Assembly: GCF_017948305.1 (NCBI RefSeq) | Contig: NZ_CP072842.1 | Span: 1,032,001-1,096,000, forward strand | Length of the DNA: 64,000 bases | Direction: 5' to 3' | Source of the DNA: Faecalibacter bovis | GTDB taxonomy: Bacteria; Bacteroidota; Bacteroidia; Flavobacteriales; Weeksellaceae | Shown: piece by piece, positions 53,725 to 62,846 of the stretch | Layout of the letters: each line of letters starts with the position of its first letter | How positions within the stretch are numbered: position 1 is the stretch's first letter | Notes under the pieces: generated by a model | What the model saw: the letters and a program-made list of their open reading frames with translations, nothing else | Databases searched by the model: none | Told to the model about the DNA's origin: nothing | Translations under genes and position numbers: made by a program

Positions 53725-55296
53725 TTAGATTAATGGTCCACCAGAAAGTAATTCTGGAGTTGCATATTCTGAAAATTTCTCAAAGTTCTTTTTAAATTTA
53801 TCAGCTAATTCTTTCGCATTAGCTTCGTAAGCTTCAGCAGAATCAAAAGAAGTTGCTGGGTTTAATTTTTCAGCATCAACACCGTCAATAGCAACTGGAA
53901 TTTCAAATCCAAAGAATTGATCTTTCTTGAATTCAACATTGTCTAAATCTCCGTTTAAAGCTGCATTAATTACGGCACGTGTATCTTTTAAAGACATACG
54001 TTTTTTCTGTCCGTTCCAACCTGTATTGATTAACCAAACATTAACACCAGTTTTCTCAACTTTATCGCTTAACATTTCAGCATATTTAGTTGGGTGTAAC
54101 GGCATAAATGGTGCTCCAAAACAAGAAGAGAATGTAGTCTGAGGTTCAGTAACACCTGCTTCAGTTCCTGCAACTTTAGATGTATATCCAGAGATAAATA
54201 AGTAAGCAGCTTGGTTTGGATTTAACTTAGCGATTGGAGGGAAAACTCCGTAAGCATCAAACGATAAGAAGAAAATATTTTTAGGATTTTTACCTAATGA
54301 TGGTTCAGCGATATTTTCGATGAAATCAATTGGGTAAGAAACACGTGTATTTTCAGTAATTTCAGTATTTTCAAAGTCAACTTCTTTAGTTCCTTCAAAG
54401 TATGCTACGTTTTCTAATAATGCACCTTCTTTAATTGCACCATAAATTTCTGGCTCACCTTCTGCAGATAAGTTAATTACTTTTGCGTAACATCCACCTT
54501 CAAAGTTGAAAACAGTATTATCATCAGTCCATCCGTGCTCATCATCACCGATTAAACGACGATTTTTGTCTGCAGATAAAGTAGTTTTACCTGTTCCAGA
54601 TAAACCAAAGAACATTGCTGTATCTCCGTTCTCACCAGAGTTAGCAGAACAGTGCATTGGTAATGTGTTTTTATCAACAGGTAAGATAAAGTTTAAGGCA
54701 GAGAAAATACCTTTTTTCATCTCTCCTGTATAACCTGTACCACCGTTTAAAACGATTTTACGTTTAAAGTTTAAGATTGAGAAGTTGTGTTGTCTTGTAC
54801 CATCAGTTTCAGGATCAGCAACAAACGTTGGAGCATTAATAATTGTCCATTCAGCATCACCAAAACTAGCTAATTCTTCAGCAGTTGGGCGAATAAACAT
54901 ATTATAGATGAATAAATTAGCTCCTGGAGTTTCGGTAATAGCTCTAATTTTAGTTTTGAATCTATCATCTGCGCAAGCAAAAGCATCACGAACATAGATG
55001 TCTTTTCCACTTAAGTGTGCAACAACTTTATCATATAAAGCATCAAATTTATCAGAGTCGAAAGGAATATTTATGTTACCGTCCCACCATACAGTTTCTT
55101 CAGTCAATTCATCTTTTACAATGAAACGATCTTTAGGCGAACGACCTGTAAATTCTCCAGTTAAGATATTAACAGCTCCAGATGAAGTTACTTCACCTTG
55201 ACCAATCTCTACCATTCTTTCAGTTAATTCTTTAGGAGATAATTGATAATGTGCCGAGGAATTTTTAATTCCGTACTTTTCCAATTCTATGCTCAT
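53725..55296 (-). CDS. pckA: Phosphoenolpyruvate carboxykinase (ATP)
   Basis: The protein has 523 residues from the ATG at 55296. It shows GRSPKDRF at 51-58, the P-loop GLSGTGKT at 231-238, and the GDDEHGW kinase-2 segment, all typical of the ATP-dependent (not GTP-dependent) enzyme. It converts oxaloacetate to phosphoenolpyruvate at the start of gluconeogenesis. An in-frame ATG at 55347 is rejected: it lies in the TAAATTTG -7 box (55345-55352), and family members begin with the MSIELEKYGIKN-type start. It is a single gene, convergent with the methyltransferase. Confidence 0.96.
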   Translation of the reverse strand: MSIELEKYGIKNSSAHYQLSPKELTERMVEIGQGEVTSSGAVNILTGEFTGRSPKDRFIVKDELTEETVWWDGNINIPFDSDKFDALYDKVVAHLSGKDIYVRDAFACADDRFKTKIRAITETPGANLFIYNMFIRPTAEELASFGDAEWTIINAPTFVADPETDGTRQHNFSILNFKRKIVLNGGTGYTGEMKKGIFSALNFILPVDKNTLPMHCSANSGENGDTAMFFGLSGTGKTTLSADKNRRLIGDDEHGWTDDNTVFNFEGGCYAKVINLSAEGEPEIYGAIKEGALLENVAYFEGTKEVDFENTEITENTRVSYPIDFIENIAEPSLGKNPKNIFFLSFDAYGVFPPIAKLNPNQAAYLFISGYTSKVAGTEAGVTEPQTTFSSCFGAPFMPLHPTKYAEMLSDKVEKTGVNVWLINTGWNGQKKRMSLKDTRAVINAALNGDLDNVEFKKDQFFGFEIPVAIDGVDAEKLNPATSFDSAEAYEANAKELADKFKKNFEKFSEYATPELLSGGPLI

Positions 55297-55344
55297 TTTT
55301 GTGATTTTATTATAGTTTTTTAGAATTTCGATAAAATTATCGTA

Positions 55345-55352
55345 CAAATTTA
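55345..55352 (-). promoter_or_regulatory. -7 box of pckA (decides the start)
   Basis: The minus strand reads TAAATTTG, matching TAnnTTTG, 48 bases upstream of the ATG at 55296. It excludes the longer frame beginning at 55347. Confidence 0.58.
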
Positions 55353-55461
55353 AGCTAAATTATAATAATTTTTTTTGATTTATGTCATTAACTTAATCGT
55401 TTTCGTAAACCAAAAAATATTATATATTTAGTGGTTCTTATGCATGCATATAAAAAAAAAC

Positions 55462-55490
55462 TTGCATATCAGTTAAGTTTTTTATTTTTG
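55462..55490 (+). promoter_or_regulatory. Promoter of acpP
   Basis: TTG (55462-55464), an 18-base spacer, and TATTTTTG followed by C (55483-55490): a full Bacteroidota -33/-7 pair, 32 bases upstream of the acpP ATG. Confidence 0.7.
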
Positions 55491-55522
55491 CAATAGTTTA
55501 CAACAATTAAAAATAGAATATT

Positions 55523-55759
55523 ATGTCTGACATTACATCAAGAGTGAAAGCGATTATCGTAGATAAATTAGGAGTTGACGAAAGCGAAGTAACTCTAGAA
55601 GCAAGCTTCACTAACGATTTAGGAGCTGATTCATTAGATACAGTTGAATTAATCATGGAATTCGAAAAAGAATTTGATATCCAAATTCCAGACGATCAAG
55701 CTGAGAAAATTTCAACTGTTGGTCAAGCTGTTAAATACATCGAAGACTTAAACAAGTAA
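55523..55759 (+). CDS. acpP: Acyl carrier protein
   Basis: This 78-residue acidic protein has the phosphopantetheine site GADSLD with Ser37 and the helix [19 protein letters not shown] that is diagnostic for bacterial ACP. It carries acyl intermediates of type II fatty acid synthesis. It is followed after 18 bases by fabF and then rnc, pointing to the usual acpP-fabF-rnc operon. A well-formed promoter lies upstream. Confidence 0.97.
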   Translation: MSDITSRVKAIIVDKLGVDESEVTLEASFTNDLGADSLDTVELIMEFEKEFDIQIPDDQAEKISTVGQAVKYIEDLNK

Positions 55760-55777
55760 TAATTCCTTATTTCATAA

Positions 55778-57031
55778 ATGGAATTAAAAAGAGTAGTAGT
55801 AACAGGTTTAGGCGCTTTTACTCCAATTGGAAATACTTACCCAGAATTCTGGGAAGCATTGAAAAATGGAGTAAGTGGCGCTGCGCCTATTACGCTATTT
55901 GATGCTTCACAGTTCAAAACTCAATTTGCATGCGAGGTGAAAAACTTCAATATTGAAGATCATTTCGACCGCAAAGAAGCTCGTAAACTTGATCGTTGCG
56001 GACAATTGGGGATTATAGCAGCTAGAGAAGCAATCAAAGACAGTGGTATTCTAGAGGATGCCAATGTAAACAAAGAGCGTATAGGTGTAATTTGGGGATC
56101 AGGTATTGGTGGTATCAAGACCTTTGAAGAAGAAGTTACTAACTACGCAACTGGAAATGGAACGCCACGTTTCAATCCATTCTTCATCCCAAAAATGATT
56201 GCAGATATTACTCCAGGTCATATCTCAATGGAATTTGGTCTTATGGGACCTAATTATACAACTGTTTCAGCTTGTGCATCATCTACTAACGCGATTATCG
56301 ACGCATTAATGTTAATCCAACTAGGAAAAGCTAATGCAATCGTAACAGGTGGTTCAGAAGCAGCGGTAACAGAATCAAGTATCGGAGGTTTTAATGCATT
56401 ACACGCATTATCTACTCGTAATGATGATCCAAAAACAGCATCTCGTCCTTTCGACAAAGATCGTGATGGATTTATCATGGGAGAAGGTGGTGGATGTATT
56501 ATTCTTGAAGAATACGAACATGCAATTGCTCGTGGAGCAAAAATTTATGCAGAATTAGTTGGAGGTGGTTTATCTGCCGACGCTCATCATTTAACAGCTC
56601 CACATCCAGAAGGATTAGGTGCATACAACGTGATGAAAAACGCATTAGAAGATGCAGGTATTGGAACTGCAGATATTGATCATATCAATATGCACGGAAC
56701 TTCAACTCCTTTAGGAGATATAGCAGAATCTAAAGCAATCACTAAATTATTTGGTGAAGATGCATACAATATTCAAATTAACTCTACTAAGTCGATGACA
56801 GGTCACCTTTTAGGTGCTGCTGGTATTGTTGAAGCGATTGCAGCTATTAGTGCAGTTAAAAACGACATTGTTCCCCCAACAATTAATCACTTTACGGACG
56901 ATGAAAATCTAGATCCTAGAATTGATTATACATTCAATGTTGCGAAAGAAAAAGTGATCAACTATGCCTTAAGCAATACATTCGGATTCGGTGGACACAA
57001 TGCATGTGTGATATTTAAGAAGTATAAGTAA
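55778..57031 (+). CDS. fabF: 3-oxoacyl-ACP synthase II (KAS II)
   Basis: This 417-residue thiolase-fold condensing enzyme has Cys166 in VSACASSTNA, His306 in MHGTSTPLGD and His343 in TGHLLGAAG, forming the Cys-His-His triad of KAS I/II. Elongation of fatty acyl-ACP with malonyl-ACP is expected. The stop overlaps the rnc start by one base (TAATG), so translation is coupled. It follows acpP. Confidence 0.97.
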   Translation: MELKRVVVTGLGAFTPIGNTYPEFWEALKNGVSGAAPITLFDASQFKTQFACEVKNFNIEDHFDRKEARKLDRCGQLGIIAAREAIKDSGILEDANVNKERIGVIWGSGIGGIKTFEEEVTNYATGNGTPRFNPFFIPKMIADITPGHISMEFGLMGPNYTTVSACASSTNAIIDALMLIQLGKANAIVTGGSEAAVTESSIGGFNALHALSTRNDDPKTASRPFDKDRDGFIMGEGGGCIILEEYEHAIARGAKIYAELVGGGLSADAHHLTAPHPEGLGAYNVMKNALEDAGIGTADIDHINMHGTSTPLGDIAESKAITKLFGEDAYNIQINSTKSMTGHLLGAAGIVEAIAAISAVKNDIVPPTINHFTDDENLDPRIDYTFNVAKEKVINYALSNTFGFGGHNACVIFKKYK

Positions 57032-57783
57032 TGTTTTTCTTTAAAAATTTATTTTCTTTTAAAAAAAAACGAGCTAATTTTTCAGCTCAAGAGCCTTTAT
57101 TTGAATTTTTGAAGTCTATTTTAGGATATTATCCAGAGAATATCGATGTTTTTACGGAAGCGTTCACACACCGATCGGCACAAAAAAAAGACGATAAAGG
57201 AAATAGTGTAAATTTTGAAAGATTAGAATTTTTAGGAGATGCATTACTTGGCGCTTCTGCCGCTACACATTTGTATAACAAAGCACCAGAACAGCAGGAA
57301 GGTTATTTAACTAAAATGCGTTCAAAAATCGTTTCCAGAAAACAATTAAATTCAATCTCAAAACAATTAGGATTACTTAATTACCTAGAACCAAAAAATA
57401 ACCACGCAAATCTTGGAGAAGATGTAAATGGTGATTTATTGGAAGCTTTAGTGGGTGCAATTTATGTGGATAAAGGAGCTAAAGCTGTAGAAGATTTTAT
57501 CAAATTTAAGATTATTGATCCTTACGCGGATTTAGACCGTTTAGAATCTACCATTACAAGTCATAAATCTTTGATTTTAGAGTGGAGTCAAAAAACAAGA
57601 AATACGCTAAGATTCAATACTTTTGAAGAACAAAATGCGGAAGATTTACAAGTTTTTGTATCTGTCATCCGTTTAAATGATAAAGTAATTTCTAAAGGAA
57701 GAGGAACATCAAAGAAAAAAGCTGAAGAAAGTGCCTCAAAAAGAGCTTATTATACTCTTCAGAAAAAAATAGAAAACATATAA
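57031..57783 (+). CDS. rnc: Ribonuclease III
   Basis: The 250 residues have the RNase III signature ERLEFLGDA at 63-71 and the second acidic motif DLLEALVGAIYVDKG, with acidic metal ligands present. A C-terminal double-stranded RNA-binding domain (about 180-248) ends in KGRGTSKKKAEESASKRAY. It processes rRNA precursors and structured mRNAs. It lies in the acpP-fabF-rnc order, common in many phyla. Confidence 0.95.
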   Translation: MFFFKNLFSFKKKRANFSAQEPLFEFLKSILGYYPENIDVFTEAFTHRSAQKKDDKGNSVNFERLEFLGDALLGASAATHLYNKAPEQQEGYLTKMRSKIVSRKQLNSISKQLGLLNYLEPKNNHANLGEDVNGDLLEALVGAIYVDKGAKAVEDFIKFKIIDPYADLDRLESTITSHKSLILEWSQKTRNTLRFNTFEEQNAEDLQVFVSVIRLNDKVISKGRGTSKKKAEESASKRAYYTLQKKIENI

Positions 57784-57787
57784 TTGA

Positions 57788-58246
57788 ATGGCGGAAATCC
57801 TATTATTAGACGATTTTATCGATTTTCAATTAGTAGGAGTTAATTCTTCTTTCGAGGATCCTTTTCAGTTTATATACCATTTAAATCTTAACTTTAATAC
57901 CTGTTTTGAACGTATTAAAGATTATGATTACTTAATAAATCAGCAGGAATTCTTTTTTTCAAGCTATCATTGGTATGATGATTTTAATAAAATAGATTAT
58001 CATATTATTAAAAATCGACCAATTGAATCGGTTTTTAAAAATAATGAAGTAGATTTAACTCAATTATTTCAAGCAGATTTTCCTTTAATTTCAAAATACA
58101 AGAATTGTAACTATATTTTAAAGGTAACTGGATGGGATGATGATATTGATAATTTGATAATTCCTTTCAAAACCAATAATTTTATAGATAATATTGAAAT
58201 TTATGATGTCGATGACATTAGCGATGCTAATCGATTGATATTTTAA
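57788..58246 (+). CDS. Small acidic protein between rnc and pyk (IPExxxVDY-type position)
   Basis: This 152-residue soluble protein is rich in Asp, Asn, Phe and Tyr. It starts AEILLLDDFIDFQLVGVNS and contains several aromatic-acidic repeats (CFERIKDYDYLI, SSYHWYDDF). In flavobacteria the gene between rnc and pyk encodes the so-called IPExxxVDY family protein; position and length fit. I do not see an exact IPE...VDY motif; the late segment IEIYDVDDI is only reminiscent. So the family label is positional. It lies five bases after rnc. No function is known to me. Confidence 0.7.
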   Translation: MAEILLLDDFIDFQLVGVNSSFEDPFQFIYHLNLNFNTCFERIKDYDYLINQQEFFFSSYHWYDDFNKIDYHIIKNRPIESVFKNNEVDLTQLFQADFPLISKYKNCNYILKVTGWDDDIDNLIIPFKTNNFIDNIEIYDVDDISDANRLIF

Positions 58247-58275
58247 ATATAAACGTGTGCAAAAAAAAGGAAAAT

Positions 58276-59718
58276 ATGGTTTACGATAAAAACTATCTTA
58301 AAAAAACAAAAATTGTTGCAACCTTAGGTCCAGCAACAGAACGTCGAGAAGTAATTTTAGAAATGATGAAAAAAGGTACTGATGTATTTCGTATCAATTT
58401 TTCTCATGCTGATTATGAAGACGTAAAAAATAAAATAGATACAATTCATGAATTAAATGAAGAATTTGGATTCAATACAGCTATTTTAGCCGATTTACAA
58501 GGTCCAAAACTTCGTATAGGTAAAATGGAGCACGAGGATTTTGTTATTAATCCTGGTGATATTTTAACTTTTACAAATGAAGATGTAATTGGGACAAACG
58601 AAAAAGTTTTTATGACTTACAAAAAGTTTGCTCAAGACGTACAAGTTGGTGAAAACATCTTAATTGATGATGGTAAATTAATCTTGAAAGTTGTAGAAAC
58701 TAACGGTGTAGATATCGTTAAGGCAGAAACAATTCAAGGTGGACCGTTACGTTCTAAAAAAGGAGTAAACTTACCAAACACTAAAATCTCATTACCAGCT
58801 TTAACTGAAAAAGATAAGGAAGATGCTAAATTCGCTATTGAAAATAGAGTAGATTGGTTTGCATTATCTTTCGTTCGTTCAGGTCAAGACGTAGTAGATT
58901 TACAAGATTTTATTAAAGAACACGCTTCTTTTAAAATTCCAATTATTTCAAAAATCGAAAAGCCAGAAGCTTTAGATAATATTGATGATATTTTAGTTCA
59001 TTCGGATGGATTAATGGTAGCGCGTGGAGATTTAGGAGTTGAAGTTCCGTTTGAAATCGTTCCAAAAGCTCAAAAACAATTAATTGACAAAGCTAAATTA
59101 GCTCGTAAACCAGTTATTGTTGCTACACAAATGATGGAAACAATGATTTCGAGTTTAACACCAACTCGTGCAGAAGTTTCTGATGTTGCAAATGCTGTTT
59201 TTGATGGTGCTGATGCGGTGATGTTATCAGGAGAAACTTCTGTAGGTATGTATCCAATCCAAGTTATTGAAAAAATGACGAAGATTTTACAAACGGTAGA
59301 AGATGATGAACACATTAGAATTCCAGAGCACAAACCAAAAGTTAGAAACGAACGTTTCGTAACAGATATTGTTTGTTATAATGCAGCTAAAATGGTGTCT
59401 CATACAGATGCAAAAGCAATTGCTACATTAACATATTCTGGTTATACAGCGTTCCAAATTTCATCACATCGTCCAAATGCGTTCATCTTAGTTTTCAATC
59501 CAAGTAAACGCATCAACAGAATGTTAAACTTATTATGGGGTGTTAAAGCGATTAATTACGATCCACGTGATACATCGACAGATCAAACGGTAACAGAAGT
59601 TAATATTTTAGCGAAAAATAGTGGTTATATTGATTACGGTGATTACATCGTAAACTTAAATGCAATGCCAGCTTTCGAAAAAGGAATCACAAATACGTTA
59701 CGTATTTCAATGGTTTAA
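58276..59718 (+). CDS. pyk: Pyruvate kinase
   Basis: The protein has 480 residues from the ATG at 58276. It shows KIVATLGPAT (12-21), INFSHADYED, the active-site segment ISKIEKPEALDNID, MVARGDLGVEVP and the domain-A helix TQMMETMI, all standard. It converts PEP and ADP to pyruvate and ATP. An upstream in-frame GTG at 58255 would add seven residues (MCKKKEN) and is not needed; the ATG starts the normal family N-terminus. It ends the acpP-fabF-rnc-pyk cluster with a strong terminator. Confidence 0.96.
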   Translation: MVYDKNYLKKTKIVATLGPATERREVILEMMKKGTDVFRINFSHADYEDVKNKIDTIHELNEEFGFNTAILADLQGPKLRIGKMEHEDFVINPGDILTFTNEDVIGTNEKVFMTYKKFAQDVQVGENILIDDGKLILKVVETNGVDIVKAETIQGGPLRSKKGVNLPNTKISLPALTEKDKEDAKFAIENRVDWFALSFVRSGQDVVDLQDFIKEHASFKIPIISKIEKPEALDNIDDILVHSDGLMVARGDLGVEVPFEIVPKAQKQLIDKAKLARKPVIVATQMMETMISSLTPTRAEVSDVANAVFDGADAVMLSGETSVGMYPIQVIEKMTKILQTVEDDEHIRIPEHKPKVRNERFVTDIVCYNAAKMVSHTDAKAIATLTYSGYTAFQISSHRPNAFILVFNPSKRINRMLNLLWGVKAINYDPRDTSTDQTVTEVNILAKNSGYIDYGDYIVNLNAMPAFEKGITNTLRISMV

Positions 59719-59740
59719 TCTTTTACGAAGTTTTTACATA

Positions 59741-59775
59741 CAATCCTTTCGAGTTTAGACTCGAAAGGATTTTTT
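59741..59775 (+). terminator. Terminator of pyk
   Basis: A 13-bp stem (59742-59754 with 59759-59771) with a TTAG loop is followed by T residues. Confidence 0.9.
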
Positions 59776-59799
59776 ATTTTCTTTTATCCACGTTAAAAC

Positions 59800-59831
59800 T
59801 TGTCTATTCAGTTGAATAATTGTTAAATTTG
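59800..59831 (+). promoter_or_regulatory. Promoter of pheS
   Basis: TTG (59800-59802), a 21-base spacer, and TAAATTTG (59824-59831): a full -33/-7 match 22 bases before the pheS ATG. Confidence 0.65.
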
Positions 59832-59853
59832 TATTCAAATTGTATTTATAATC

Positions 59854-60873
59854 ATGATTGACCAAATCAAACAATATATAGAAGAAGTTAAAAACTTCCA
59901 TTCGACTAATCCTGCCGAAATTGAGGAGTTTAGAATTAAATTTTTAGGTAAAAAAGGGATTTTAAATGATTTGTTTGCGCAATTCAAAGCAGTTCCAAAC
60001 GAAGAGAAGAAAGAATTTGGTCAAGTTGTAAATGAATTAAAAACATTAGCAACAGAGAAATCAACAGTTCTTAAAAATGAATCTTCATCTGAAGGAACTA
60101 TTGATGCTGGATTAGATTTAACTCGTCCTGGTGAACCGTTTACTTTAGGTTCTCGTCACCCAATTAACATCACGAAAAATAGAATTTTAGAGATTTTTAA
60201 ACGTATTGGTTTTGGAGTTTCTGAAGGTCCAGAAATCGAAGATGATTGGCATAACTTTACAGCATTAAATTTACCAACATATCACCCAGCGCGTGATATG
60301 CAAGATACTTTCTTCATCGAGCAAGATCCAGATATCGTTTTACGTACACACACATCGTCTGTACAAATTCGTCACATGGAAAACCACGAACCACCCATGC
60401 GTTTCTTAGCGCCAGGTCGTGTTTACCGTAACGAAGCGATTTCATCTCGTTCACATATGATGTTCCATCAAATTGAAGGTTTATATATCGATAAAGGCGT
60501 TTCTTTTGCAGATTTAAAGCAAACATTAAGCTACTTTACGCAAGAGTTATTCGGTAAGTCAGAAATTCGTTTACGTCCATCTTATTTCCCATTTACAGAG
60601 CCATCAGCAGAAGTTGATGTGTACTGGGGATTAGAAACTGAAACAGATTACCGTATGACAAAAGGTACTGGATGGTTAGAAATTATGGGATGTGGTATGA
60701 TTGATCCTAACGTATTGAAAAACGTAAATATTGATCCAGAAGTTTATTCTGGTTACGCATTCGGTATGGGAATTGAGCGTATAGCTTTATTATTATATCA
60801 AATTGGAGATATCCGTTTATACACAGAAAATGACGTTCGTTTCTTAGAGCAATTCAAATCTGAATTATTCTAA
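59854..60873 (+). CDS. pheS: Phenylalanine--tRNA ligase alpha subunit
   Basis: At 339 residues this is a normal PheS. The N-terminal coiled-coil (about 1-85) binds tRNA. The class II catalytic core shows [31 protein letters not shown], motif 2 in [16 protein letters not shown] and motif 3 in [18 protein letters not shown]. It pairs with PheT, which is not in the window. It is a single gene between two terminators. Confidence 0.97.
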   Translation: MIDQIKQYIEEVKNFHSTNPAEIEEFRIKFLGKKGILNDLFAQFKAVPNEEKKEFGQVVNELKTLATEKSTVLKNESSSEGTIDAGLDLTRPGEPFTLGSRHPINITKNRILEIFKRIGFGVSEGPEIEDDWHNFTALNLPTYHPARDMQDTFFIEQDPDIVLRTHTSSVQIRHMENHEPPMRFLAPGRVYRNEAISSRSHMMFHQIEGLYIDKGVSFADLKQTLSYFTQELFGKSEIRLRPSYFPFTEPSAEVDVYWGLETETDYRMTKGTGWLEIMGCGMIDPNVLKNVNIDPEVYSGYAFGMGIERIALLLYQIGDIRLYTENDVRFLEQFKSELF

Positions 60874-60894
60874 TCGAATTTAAAATATAATTTG

Positions 60895-60920
60895 AAAAGG
60901 AGCTTTTAAGCTCCTTTTTT
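60895..60920. terminator. Bidirectional terminator between pheS and the MepB-like gene
   Basis: An 11-bp stem (60895-60905 with 60908-60918) with a tiny TT loop and T/A tracts. The minus-strand gene stops immediately beside it. Confidence 0.82.
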
Positions 60921-61410
60921 ATTTTAATAATGATTTAATTCGATTTAAATCAGGTTGATTTTTAATTATTTCTATAAAATATTCAAGTTGCCAATTTTGG
61001 GTTTTAATGGCTTGTTTATTCGTAGGATTACACCATTTAGGATAAACTCTAAATCCTCTTTTCCCTTCTTTTATATTAGATGAAATAATATTCTTTTCAA
61101 TCAAAACTGCTTTCGGAAAGATAAAATACCCAAGATAAGCATTGTCTAATGTTGCTATGATTACATATTCAAAACAATCATTCTCGTGAAATGGTTCGGT
61201 TATATTCTGTTCATTTCTTTTCCATAAAGTTACAAATTGCCCAACTTTTTTAGGAGTTATTTTTGCTTTTCTAAATTTAAATAACTGATTATTAGCGATG
61301 AAATTATAGCCCAAATATTCGTTACATTCTTCGTATTTTTGAAGATTTGAAATTGAATAATTTAAATTTTTTAAAATATAATTTTCAAATTCGTGAATAA
61401 TAAGATTCAT
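60919..61410 (-). CDS. MepB-family protein
   Basis: This 163-residue protein has the MepB-type central stretch FRKAKITPKKVGQFVTLWKR (48-67), followed by FHENDCFEYVIIAT and EGKRGFRVYPKW. In Staphylococcus, mepB lies with the mepA efflux gene, but its biochemical role is unknown. Here the only partner is the binding lipoprotein gene upstream, from which it is separated by one base. Family identity is fairly clear; function is not. Confidence 0.82.
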   Translation of the reverse strand: MNLIIHEFENYILKNLNYSISNLQKYEECNEYLGYNFIANNQLFKFRKAKITPKKVGQFVTLWKRNEQNITEPFHENDCFEYVIIATLDNAYLGYFIFPKAVLIEKNIISSNIKEGKRGFRVYPKWCNPTNKQAIKTQNWQLEYFIEIIKNQPDLNRIKSLLK

Positions 61411-61411
61411 C

Positions 61412-62470
61412 TTATTTCAGTTGTTGATAAAAATACAAATTGTATTTTGGAAAAAGATCTGGATAAAAAATCTTACCAAGATCATTCAAAATTAGATCTG
61501 GTCTGATAATTCCTTGTTCAAAATAATCTTTCGCGCCGTAGATATTACTTCTTTTATCTGAATTATAAACTTTACCTGTTTTGTATGCGTCAAACCAAGC
61601 ATAATTCGGGTAAGAAGCTTTCATTTGAGCTAAGGAATTGTAATTAGGATTAATCCAATGCGTTGCATTTTTGGCTTCGGTATAAACTTCTTCAAAAGAT
61701 AAGTTTAAAGTATTTTCGGATTGTTTATCGTTAAAAATATAATTTCCTTTAGCGTCATTGATTAATTTCGCTTGTAAATTGTTTTTCGTTGGTAAATACC
61801 AAACATCACCAAACATCGTATTTACTAAAGTTTTAACGTTGCCTTTACCATGATTTTGAATAATAGATTTGATTGAGTCGTATTTTTTCTCAATTTTTTC
61901 AAATCGTTGTAGAGCTAAATCTTCCTTATTTAAAATTTTCCCAAAAACCTTTAAATATTCTAATCTACCTAACGGATCATTTTCAAGATATTCATCAATG
62001 TAAAGAATTTTAACTCCATTTTGTTCCAATTGTTGATGATATTTAGCTAAAACAGGATTTGTACTGGCGATAATTACTTGAGGTTTGTGTTGTAAAATAA
62101 CTTCCAGATATAATTCATTCACATTTCCAATTTCTAAAACTTCTTTATTCTTAATTTTAGCGGCGATTTTTGGATTATAAATATACTTTGAATCAGCAAC
62201 ACCTTTTATGGTAGAAACAGTTCCTAATTCGTCTAAAAAGGCGATTCCAGAAACAGTTTCAACCATTATATTGGTAATTGGTAATTCCTTTTTATTAAAT
62301 GTGGTTGAATTTACTCCAGATTTTATTGTAATGCTATTTTCGTCTTCCGTATATAGAATTTCCTTTGCGTACTTAAAATCAGTTTTATAAATGTTTTGTT
62401 TAGTTTCTTCTGATTTTTTACAACTGAAAGTAAGTGATATTAATGTGGCGAAAAGTATTTTTTTGAACAT
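61412..62470 (-). CDS. Periplasmic substrate-binding lipoprotein of an ABC importer (TroA/BtuF-like)
   Basis: This 352-residue lipoprotein has a signal peptide ending LTFSC (Cys17). The two lobes of a class III binding protein are visible: ETVSGIAFLDELGT and PQVIIASTNP in the first, a long linker helix (about 180-215), and the second lobe with the WINPNYNSL and FEQGIIRPDLILNDLG segments. The latter is typical for cobalamin/haem/siderophore carriers of the PF01497 type. The metal or siderophore is unknown. No FecCD permease or ATPase gene is next to it; the only downstream gene is the MepB-like one. It may be an orphan component. Confidence 0.83.
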   Translation of the reverse strand: MFKKILFATLISLTFSCKKSEETKQNIYKTDFKYAKEILYTEDENSITIKSGVNSTTFNKKELPITNIMVETVSGIAFLDELGTVSTIKGVADSKYIYNPKIAAKIKNKEVLEIGNVNELYLEVILQHKPQVIIASTNPVLAKYHQQLEQNGVKILYIDEYLENDPLGRLEYLKVFGKILNKEDLALQRFEKIEKKYDSIKSIIQNHGKGNVKTLVNTMFGDVWYLPTKNNLQAKLINDAKGNYIFNDKQSENTLNLSFEEVYTEAKNATHWINPNYNSLAQMKASYPNYAWFDAYKTGKVYNSDKRSNIYGAKDYFEQGIIRPDLILNDLGKIFYPDLFPKYNLYFYQQLK

Positions 62471-62589
62471 ATGAATCCTTTGTTAATGAGGAACAAGATA
62501 ATAAATTTATAAAGTTTAAATTATTTTATTTAATAATTGGTTGATATAAAGCTGATTATAAAAATGTTTGAAAATTTTTAAGCTAAAAC

Positions 62590-62621
62590 TTGGATTATTG
62601 AATAAAACAGCCTTATATTTG
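62590..62621 (+). promoter_or_regulatory. Promoter of tRNA-Arg
   Basis: TTG (62590-62592), a 21-base spacer, and TATATTTG followed by C (62614-62621): the complete consensus, 38 bases before the tRNA. Confidence 0.72.
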
Positions 62622-62658
62622 CACTCGAATTAAGGAATAAACATTCTGATTTTCAAAT

Positions 62659-62732
62659 GGCGTTGTGGCGCAACTGAATAGCGCACTTGATTACGGCTCA
62701 AGAGGTTGCAGGTTTGAATCCTGCCAACGTCA
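62659..62732 (+). tRNA. tRNA-Arg (anticodon ACG)
   Basis: The 74-base sequence folds into a full cloverleaf. The acceptor stem is GGCGTTG/CAACGTC (one G-T), the D stem GCGC/GCGC, the anticodon stem CTTGA/TCAAG with loop TTACGGC, and the T stem GCAGG/CCTGC. The anticodon is ACG (62693-62695), so A34 would need deamination to inosine by TadA. CCA is not encoded. It has its own promoter and terminator. Confidence 0.97.
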
Positions 62733-62738
62733 CAAACT

Positions 62739-62770
62739 AAAACTCATCAAGCAATTGATGAGTTTTTTTT
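62739..62770 (+). terminator. Terminator of tRNA-Arg
   Basis: A perfect 12-bp stem (62739-62750 with 62755-62766), GCAA tetraloop, then a T run, seven bases after the tRNA. Confidence 0.9.
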
Positions 62771-62804
62771 ATGCAATAACTTTTCGTCAGCATATTTATA
62801 GTGA

Positions 62805-62839
62805 AGAAATAAAAAGAGCCATTCCGAAATGGAATGGCT
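62805..62839 (-). terminator. Terminator of der
   Basis: A 9-bp stem (62817-62825 with 62831-62839). On the minus strand it is followed by a T-rich stretch. It lies eight bases after the der stop. Confidence 0.85.
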
Positions 62840-62846
62840 AATGCAA

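Noticed and set aside
59559-59574. A CCACGTG-containing sequence in pyk resembling parS
   Set aside because: Four of sixteen positions differ from parS and it lies in conserved coding sequence.
62471-62589. Cobalamin or metal riboswitch upstream of the binding lipoprotein
   Set aside because: No conserved B12-box-like or other riboswitch core could be recognised in the short AT-rich leader.
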